DNA from: Prolixibacteraceae bacterium
Lineage (GTDB): Bacteria; Bacteroidota; Bacteroidia; Bacteroidales; Prolixibacteraceae
NCBI GenBank assembly: GCA_007116765.1
Contig: SKHV01000217.1
Location: forward strand, 1-10,342
Length of the DNA stretch: 10,342 nt
Direction of reading: 5' to 3'
Shown here: positions 5,270-10,342 of the stretch, piece after piece
How positions within the stretch are numbered: position 1 is the first letter of the stretch
Layout: each line of letters opens with the position of its first letter
Position numbers and translations under genes: made by a program
The notes under the pieces: generated by a model
The model's database searches: none
The model's input: the letters and a program-made list of their open reading frames with translations, nothing else
What the model was told of the DNA's origin: nothing

Positions 5270-7639
5270 CTACCAAAAACCTTCAAAACTAGGCACTGAA
5301 TCATCGGACTCAAGATCGGTGTCATTACAATCAAGGTCGATGTTGAAGTTTTGAGGTCGTTCAAACTCAAATTCTTCGGTATAGTTGAGTGTTGAGTCGG
5401 CAAAAACCTGTTTAAAGAAGCGGCCGAAAACGGGCAGTGCAGTATTCGTTCCCTGTCCGCGTGTTAGATCTGAAAACCTGATTGATCGATAGTTGGCACC
5501 TGTCCATACCCCCGCAACTAACTCGGGAGTAAAACCAACAAACCATCCGTCGCTCTGATTTTGAGTAGTTCCGGTCTTCCCGGCAAATGGAGTCGAGAAC
5601 CAACCATAGTCTTTAAAAACCTCCGCACGAATCATGAGTCTTCGCCCCGTTCCCTCGCTTATAACATTTTGCAGCAGGTTCGTCATTAAGTAGGCAGTTT
5701 CTTCATCAATGGCATCGTGTCTGCGCGGCGAAAAGTTTGATATGGTATTGCCGTTCATATCTTCTATATGAGTTACAATAATTGGGCTTGTATACACACC
5801 TTTATTCGCAAAAACACCGTAGGCAGCAACCATTTCGTATAAGGTAATTTCAGCCGGCCCTAAGAACATCGACGGGTAGGCAGGCACATTGCTGTATATA
5901 CCCATACGGCGCATTACTTCGAGCATCGATTTTTCGTTATGGCGCTTCATAATCCATGCCGAAACCTGGTTAACCGAGTTGGCTAATCCCCATCGTAAAG
6001 TTACCATCTGTCCATCGTGTTCTGATTGTCCCGCATTTTTTGCAGTCCAGCTTGTTCCGTCAGGTAATATGAACGACTGTTCTACATTGGGCACCTTCAA
6101 ACAAGGCGATAAGCCATTCTGCATGGCGAGGGTATATAAAAAGGGTTTAACGGTTGAACCCACCTGCCTTTTAAAAATTGATGAACGCACCATATCTATT
6201 TCGGTAAAACCGTAGGCCGAACCGCCAACCCAGGCTCGTATTTCTCCTGTTTCGGGCTCCATGGCCATAAATGATGAACTGAGATTACGCAAGTAATACT
6301 TTATTGAATCGAGTGGCGACATAATCGTGTCTTTGTAGCCGTCCCAAGTATAAATCAAAATGTTATCTGGAGTATTGAATACTTCTCGAATTTTTTCATC
6401 ACTCACACCCTTTTCCCGAAGCGCTCTATACCTGTGGCTTCGTCGCATTTCATTGTATAAATTCTGCTGGACATCGCTATCCGAAATGTCGTCAGAGAAT
6501 GGCGAATTACGATTATCGCGTACATGTGCATCAAGTTGTGGCTGAAGGATTTTCAGGTGATTTTCAACTGCTTGTTCGGCATAAGCTTGCATTCGATAAT
6601 CGAGAGTAGTATATATTTTCAAGCCGTCTTCATTGATATTATAGGGAGTACCGTCGGGCTTAAAGTTTTTATTGCACCAACCAAATAGTGGATCGCTAGC
6701 CCACGAAGTTGAGTCTTCATAGAATCGCTGACGGGCATTATTCAAGTTTTTATAATTCTCCCATACGGGTTTTCTGGCGTTTAAAGTACGCTCTAAATAT
6801 TTTCTAAAATAAGGAGCCATTCCATCTTTATGTTCAAGACGCTGAAAATCAATATCTAGAGGCTTTATACGTGTCGAGTCAAATTGTTCCTGATTAATGT
6901 ATCGGTTTCTAAGCATTTGACCTAACACCACATTTCTCCTTTGTATGGCACGCTCTTCAAAACGCACCGGGCTATACAACCATGGGTTTTTCAGCATCCC
7001 CACCAGCATAGCTGCCTGATGCATTTCAAGACTATCGGGTGAAGAGTTAAAGTAAGTTTGTGCGGCCTGTTCTATACCGAATGCACCTTGTATAAATTCA
7101 AATTTATTTAGATACATGGTTATTATTTCTTCTTTGGTATAACTACGCTCAAGTTTTACTGCAATCACCCATTCTCTGAATTTTCGCAAAACCAGCTTAA
7201 ACCCCGTATTATCTTCACGCGGAAATAGTAATTTTGCAAGTTGTTGCGTAATCGTGCTTCCTCCTCCGGTACTTAAATCTCCGGTTACAACTCCTTTTAC
7301 TACCCTAAAAAGGCCTCTTAAATCAATACCCGAGTGACGGTAAAAACGCTCGTCTTCGGTGGCGATTAAAGCCTGCACAACGTATTTATTCATGTCGTTG
7401 TAGTCAATCAGGGTACGATTCTCGCTTTCGAAATACTTCCCCAACAACTGACCGTCGCGTGTAATAATTTCCGACGCTACGACACTCTTAGGATTTTCCA
7501 AATCATCGAAAGTAGGCATAAAACCAAATTTACCCGATGCTATAAGCCAGAAAAATATTACAAGTGCCAACACCATAAAAACTGCGGCAGACCAAACTAC
7601 TTTGAGGTATGTGCTGAAATTCTTTCTATCAGTGTCCAT
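5270..7639 (-). CDS. mrcA: Bifunctional class A penicillin-binding protein (PBP1A type)
   Basis: This 789-residue enzyme polymerises lipid II glycan strands and cross-links their peptides at the outer face of the inner membrane. A short cytoplasmic tail is followed by a membrane anchor at about 13-35. The GT51 glycosyltransferase domain (~60-240) shows EDERFYRHSGID (catalytic Glu95), GGSTITQQLAK (126-136), RKFREW (152-157) and KEEIITMYLNKFEF (169-182). The transpeptidase domain (~455-745) has the nucleophile in GSTVKPF (Ser495, Lys498), SVN (555-557) and KTGTT (688-692). All expected active-site residues are present, and the length fits the family. Between the domains (~260-450) lies a charged linker of Bacteroidota type. 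The tail is acidic (LDCNDTDLESDD). The start ATG 7637-7639 has no clear Shine-Dalgarno site, as is common in this phylum. It heads the minus-strand gene set and is divergent from topA. The symbol is by analogy with the E. coli PBP1a gene; ponA is equally usable. Confidence 0.95.
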   Translation of the reverse strand: MDTDRKNFSTYLKVVWSAAVFMVLALVIFFWLIASGKFGFMPTFDDLENPKSVVASEIITRDGQLLGKYFESENRTLIDYNDMNKYVVQALIATEDERFYRHSGIDLRGLFRVVKGVVTGDLSTGGGSTITQQLAKLLFPREDNTGFKLVLRKFREWVIAVKLERSYTKEEIITMYLNKFEFIQGAFGIEQAAQTYFNSSPDSLEMHQAAMLVGMLKNPWLYSPVRFEERAIQRRNVVLGQMLRNRYINQEQFDSTRIKPLDIDFQRLEHKDGMAPYFRKYLERTLNARKPVWENYKNLNNARQRFYEDSTSWASDPLFGWCNKNFKPDGTPYNINEDGLKIYTTLDYRMQAYAEQAVENHLKILQPQLDAHVRDNRNSPFSDDISDSDVQQNLYNEMRRSHRYRALREKGVSDEKIREVFNTPDNILIYTWDGYKDTIMSPLDSIKYYLRNLSSSFMAMEPETGEIRAWVGGSAYGFTEIDMVRSSIFKRQVGSTVKPFLYTLAMQNGLSPCLKVPNVEQSFILPDGTSWTAKNAGQSEHDGQMVTLRWGLANSVNQVSAWIMKRHNEKSMLEVMRRMGIYSNVPAYPSMFLGPAEITLYEMVAAYGVFANKGVYTSPIIVTHIEDMNGNTISNFSPRRHDAIDEETAYLMTNLLQNVISEGTGRRLMIRAEVFKDYGWFSTPFAGKTGTTQNQSDGWFVGFTPELVAGVWTGANYRSIRFSDLTRGQGTNTALPVFGRFFKQVFADSTLNYTEEFEFERPQNFNIDLDCNDTDLESDDSVPSFEGFW

Positions 7640-7655
7640 CTATAAAAATTTTTTA

Positions 7656-7663
7656 CAAATATA
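7656..7663 (-). promoter_or_regulatory. Candidate -7 promoter element for the PBP gene
   Basis: On the minus strand this reads TATATTTG, an exact match to TAnnTTTG. It would start transcription near 7650, leaving a leader of only about 11 bases before the ATG at 7639. No TTTG lies 19-21 bases upstream; the nearest partial match (ATTG, 7691-7688) is 24 bases away. A second exact match, TATTTTTG, lies at 7722-7715 and would give a longer leader, again without a good -33 box. Chance matches are likely in such AT-rich DNA. Confidence 0.3.
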
Positions 7664-7675
7664 TATAAATAAAAT

Positions 7676-7685
7676 CGCCTCGGCG
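7676..7685. repeat. Short GC-rich inverted repeat in AT-rich DNA
   Basis: CGCC-TC-GGCG is a 4+4 inverted repeat with a 2-base centre. It sits just upstream of the candidate -7 box of the PBP gene, surrounded by DNA almost free of G and C. It could be a protein-binding site, but a ten-base palindrome is short enough to occur by chance. Confidence 0.3.
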
Positions 7686-7835
7686 TTCAATATCTATAGT
7701 TCAAAAAATAAACTCAAAAATAATAATGAGTATTGCCATTTACTCTAAAACCATAAATACTAACAACTTTCACTTAATTTATTATATTGTATTAACCTGC
7801 AAAAAATGAAAAAAAAGCAAGTTATTTGTTAAAAT

Positions 7836-7867
7836 TTTGACGATCCCTTTTGATTTTCTTTAATTTG
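7836..7867 (+). promoter_or_regulatory. Candidate Bacteroidota promoter for topA
   Basis: TTTG at 7836-7839 is followed after a 20-base spacer by TTAATTTG at 7860-7867, one mismatch from TAnnTTTG. Both the boxes and the spacing (19-21 expected) fit the Bacteroidota housekeeping promoter. Transcription would start around 7873-7878, giving topA a leader of roughly 100 bases. Confidence 0.45.
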
Positions 7868-7979
7868 CAAAAATTTTGAGGCACATATTCACGTTTAATT
7901 GGTGTCCCTTAAAGTACAAAATGATTATTGACGCTCATAAAACACACTGAAAGAGAAAGCATTAACACAACAATAGTAT

Positions 7980-10313
7980 ATGACAGAAAACTTAGTTATT
8001 GTGGAATCGCCTGCAAAGGCAAAGACAATTGAAAAATTTTTAGGTAAAGATTTCCTGGTAAAATCGAGCTTTGGACACATTCGCGATCTTGAGAAAAAAG
8101 AATTTGGTGTCGACATTGAAAACAATTTCAAACCCAACTATATTATTTCATACGATAAAAAATCGGTAGTCAAAGAACTGAAGGGTTTAGCCAAAGAAGC
8201 AAAAACAGTATGGCTCGCCTCCGATGAAGACCGCGAGGGAGAAGCAATAGCCTGGCACTTACAGGAAGCTCTGAATATTGACGACAATAAAACGAGAAGA
8301 ATTGTATTTCACGAGATTACTAAAAATGCAATTCTCGAGGCAATCCAATCGCCACGCTCAATTGACAAGAATTTGGTAAACGCACAACAAGCACGACGCA
8401 TTCTCGACCGCCTGGTAGGTTTTGAAGTATCGCCGGTGCTATGGAAAAAAGTAAAACCTCAGCTCTCAGCCGGTCGTGTACAGTCAGTTGCCGTACGATT
8501 GATCGTTGAACGCGAGCGTGAAATCACCGCCTTTGTGCCCACATCAGCCTTTCGAGTACAGGCAGTTTTTATCGTTGCCGACGACAAAGGAAAGCTCACA
8601 AAACTTAAAGCCGAACTGAATAAACGCTTCAAAACAAAAGAAGAAGCTCAAGCTTTTCTTGAAAAATGCATCAATTCAGAATTCGAAGTTAGCGATGTAA
8701 TTAAAAAGCCGGCAAAACGCACTCCTGCCGCGCCTTTTACCACCTCAACCCTACAACAAGAAGCCAGCCGCAAACTTGGGTTCTCGGTTTCACAAACCAT
8801 GAGTGTTGCTCAGCGCTTGTACGAATCAGGATATATTACCTATATGCGTACCGACTCGGTCAACCTCTCATCGTTGGCTATCAATACCGCAAAGTCGAAG
8901 ATTATCCAACTTTTTGGCGATGATTATTCACAAACACGAAAGTACAAAACGTCATCGAAAGGAGCTCAGGAGGCCCACGAAGCAATTCGTCCCACTTATA
9001 TGGAAAACGAGAGCGTTTCGGGTTCAAAACAGGAACAGCGTTTATACGAATTAATATGGAAACGCTCACTAGCATCACAAATGAGCGATGCCAAGCTTGA
9101 GAAAACTACTATAAACATTAAAGTATCTAATGCATCTGAGTTTTTTGTAGCCACTGGCGAGGTAATAAAGTTCGACGGATTTCTGAAAGTGTACATGGAA
9201 TCAACCGACGACGAAGAAGAAAATCATGGCGAAGCCGGTTTACTTCCTCCAATGAAAAAAAACGACATTCTGAAACACGAAACCATCGAAGCAGTTGAAC
9301 GCTTTTCGCTACGTCCACCTCGCTATACTGAAGCAAGTTTGGTGAAAAAACTCGAAGAGCAGGGTATTGGCCGACCATCAACCTACGCCCCTATTATTAC
9401 TACCGTGCAAAACCGCGGATATGTTGTGAAAGAAGACCGACCGGGTGAAGAACGAGCTTTTACAACGCTCTCAATAGCAAACGGAACAGTGAAAGAAGAA
9501 GTAAAAAAAGAGAATTACGGCACCGAAAAATCAAAACTCTTCCCCACCGATATTGGTAGTGTGGTGACCGATTTTCTAATGAAAAACTTCGACATGATTA
9601 TGGACTACAACTTCACCGCAAAAGTAGAAGAACAATTCGACACCATAGCCGAAGGGAAACAAGAATGGAATAAGATACTTGCCGATTTTTACAAGCCCTT
9701 TCACAAGCAGGTAGAAACAACTCTGGAAGTTTCTGAGAAAGCAAATGGAGAAAGGTTGCTTGGCACAGATGAAAAAACAGGCAAGCCTGTTTCAGTAAAG
9801 ATAGGGCGCTACGGTCCACTTGCACAACTTGGAGAAACTGGAGATGCCGAAACCGACGAAAAGCCAAAATTTGCCAGCCTGCAACCTGGAATGAGCATCG
9901 AAACAATAAGCCTTGAACAAGCTCTCGACTTATTCAAATTACCCCGCGACTTGGGCGACTACGAAGAGAAAAAAGTGACCGTAGCAGTTGGTCGTTTTGG
10001 ACCATACGTAAGGCACGACAATAAGTTTGTTTCGCTCGATAAATCCGACGATCCGCTTACCGTAACTTTCGAACGTGCAATTGAACTGATAGAGGCTAAA
10101 AGAGAAAAAGATCGCAAGGCAGTGATTAAAACTTTTGACGACGAACCCGAATTGCGAGTACTTAACGGACGCTGGGGTCCCTATATCGCATTCAAAAAGA
10201 AAAACTACAAGCTTCCAAAAGGAACGAATGCCGAAGAACTCGACTTCGACAATTGTATGAAAATTATTAAAGAAGCTCCTGAACCGAGGAAAACAAAAAG
10301 AAAGAAAAAATAA
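7980..10313 (+). CDS. topA: DNA topoisomerase I (type IA)
   Basis: This 777-residue enzyme relaxes negative supercoils by cutting and rejoining one DNA strand through a tyrosyl-5'-phosphate link. The N-terminal Toprim domain begins LVIVESPAKAKTIEKFLG (Glu9) and carries SDEDREGEAIAWHL (Asp82, Asp84, Glu86), the metal-binding acidic residues. The central topoisomerase domain (~125-575) includes LSAGRVQSVAVRLIVERE (162-179), the active-site segment GYITYMRTDS with catalytic Tyr288, EAHEAIRPT (331-339) and EEQGIGRPSTYAPII (459-473). The C-terminal part has no Cys4 zinc fingers. It carries topoisomerase C-terminal repeats seen as GRYGP (609-613), GRFGP (671-675) and GRWGP (730-734), and ends in a basic tail (PRKTKRKKK). 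This arrangement is usual outside the proteobacteria. The start ATG 7980 lies directly before the Toprim motif and has no clear Shine-Dalgarno site. The gene is complete; only 29 bases follow its stop, with no terminator visible. Confidence 0.97.
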   Translation: MTENLVIVESPAKAKTIEKFLGKDFLVKSSFGHIRDLEKKEFGVDIENNFKPNYIISYDKKSVVKELKGLAKEAKTVWLASDEDREGEAIAWHLQEALNIDDNKTRRIVFHEITKNAILEAIQSPRSIDKNLVNAQQARRILDRLVGFEVSPVLWKKVKPQLSAGRVQSVAVRLIVEREREITAFVPTSAFRVQAVFIVADDKGKLTKLKAELNKRFKTKEEAQAFLEKCINSEFEVSDVIKKPAKRTPAAPFTTSTLQQEASRKLGFSVSQTMSVAQRLYESGYITYMRTDSVNLSSLAINTAKSKIIQLFGDDYSQTRKYKTSSKGAQEAHEAIRPTYMENESVSGSKQEQRLYELIWKRSLASQMSDAKLEKTTINIKVSNASEFFVATGEVIKFDGFLKVYMESTDDEEENHGEAGLLPPMKKNDILKHETIEAVERFSLRPPRYTEASLVKKLEEQGIGRPSTYAPIITTVQNRGYVVKEDRPGEERAFTTLSIANGTVKEEVKKENYGTEKSKLFPTDIGSVVTDFLMKNFDMIMDYNFTAKVEEQFDTIAEGKQEWNKILADFYKPFHKQVETTLEVSEKANGERLLGTDEKTGKPVSVKIGRYGPLAQLGETGDAETDEKPKFASLQPGMSIETISLEQALDLFKLPRDLGDYEEKKVTVAVGRFGPYVRHDNKFVSLDKSDDPLTVTFERAIELIEAKREKDRKAVIKTFDDEPELRVLNGRWGPYIAFKKKNYKLPKGTNAEELDFDNCMKIIKEAPEPRKTKRKKK

Positions 10314-10342
10314 ATTTTTCAAAAAAAACAATAAAGGCAAGC

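Larger units (their letters stand above)
7640..7979. other. Divergent intergenic region between the PBP gene and topA
   Basis: This 340-bp, very AT-rich stretch separates two divergently transcribed genes. It holds candidate promoter elements in both directions, a small GC-rich palindrome at 7676-7685, and several A or T runs. I see no RNA gene, riboswitch, convincing terminator or coding frame longer than about ten codons in it. Confidence 0.7.

Noticed and set aside
7728..7745. Inverted repeat GAGTA ... TACTC
   Set aside because: Only five base pairs around an eight-base loop in AT-rich DNA; expected by chance.
7793..7824. Possible hairpin TAACCTGC ... GCAAGTTA
   Set aside because: It has one mismatch in eight pairs, a 16-base A-rich loop and no T-tract, and lies upstream of the likely topA transcription start.
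7807..7833. Eight-codon frame starting MKKKQ
   Set aside because: It arises from an A-rich run, lies before the likely topA transcription start and has no ribosome site.
9939..10340. Open minus-strand frame of 133 codons opposite the topA 3' end
   Set aside because: It is antisense to the conserved topoisomerase C-terminal repeats. Its Phe/Leu-rich translation simply mirrors Lys/Glu-rich coding sequence.

Overview
The window looks like chromosomal DNA of a Bacteroidota bacterium, probably from the Bacteroidales/Marinilabiliales side, though the order is a guess. The reasons are AT-rich intergenic DNA, start codons without clear Shine-Dalgarno sequences, promoter-like elements of the Bacteroidota type (TTTG / TAnnTTTG), several lipoproteins with SPII signals, and a topoisomerase I and class A PBP of Bacteroidota build. 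I see no mobile element, phage gene, CRISPR array, tRNA or rRNA.

Layout: (1) 1-648, plus strand: the 3' end of an unidentified gene cut by the left edge. (2) 7639 down to 651, minus strand: a tightly packed cell-envelope gene set. In transcription order it is a bifunctional class A penicillin-binding protein (PBP1A type), a large Ig-like (Big_5) lipoprotein, a DUF2490-type outer-membrane beta-barrel, a CotH-kinase-type lipoprotein, and a small cysteine-containing lipoprotein. The first four are separated by 45 bp or less or overlap, so they are probably one transcript; the last follows an 80-bp gap and may have its own promoter. (3) 7640-7979: an AT-rich divergent intergenic region of 340 bp with candidate promoters for both directions. 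(4) 7980-10313, plus strand: topA, DNA topoisomerase I, complete.

The most notable observation is that the CotH-type gene is one continuous reading frame (2689 down to 1157) broken by a single in-frame TAA at 2240-2242. The part before the stop carries the lipoprotein signal and a beta-sandwich-like region. The part after it starts inside the CotH kinase domain, and its RG...KKS motif lies partly upstream of the first usable start codon. This is best explained as a nonsense mutation or a sequence error in a roughly 510-residue lipoprotein.

Together the minus-strand genes suggest an envelope module: peptidoglycan synthesis by the PBP, with exported or outer-membrane proteins of unknown role behind it. 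topA is an unrelated housekeeping gene. I do not see a clearly new biological system here.
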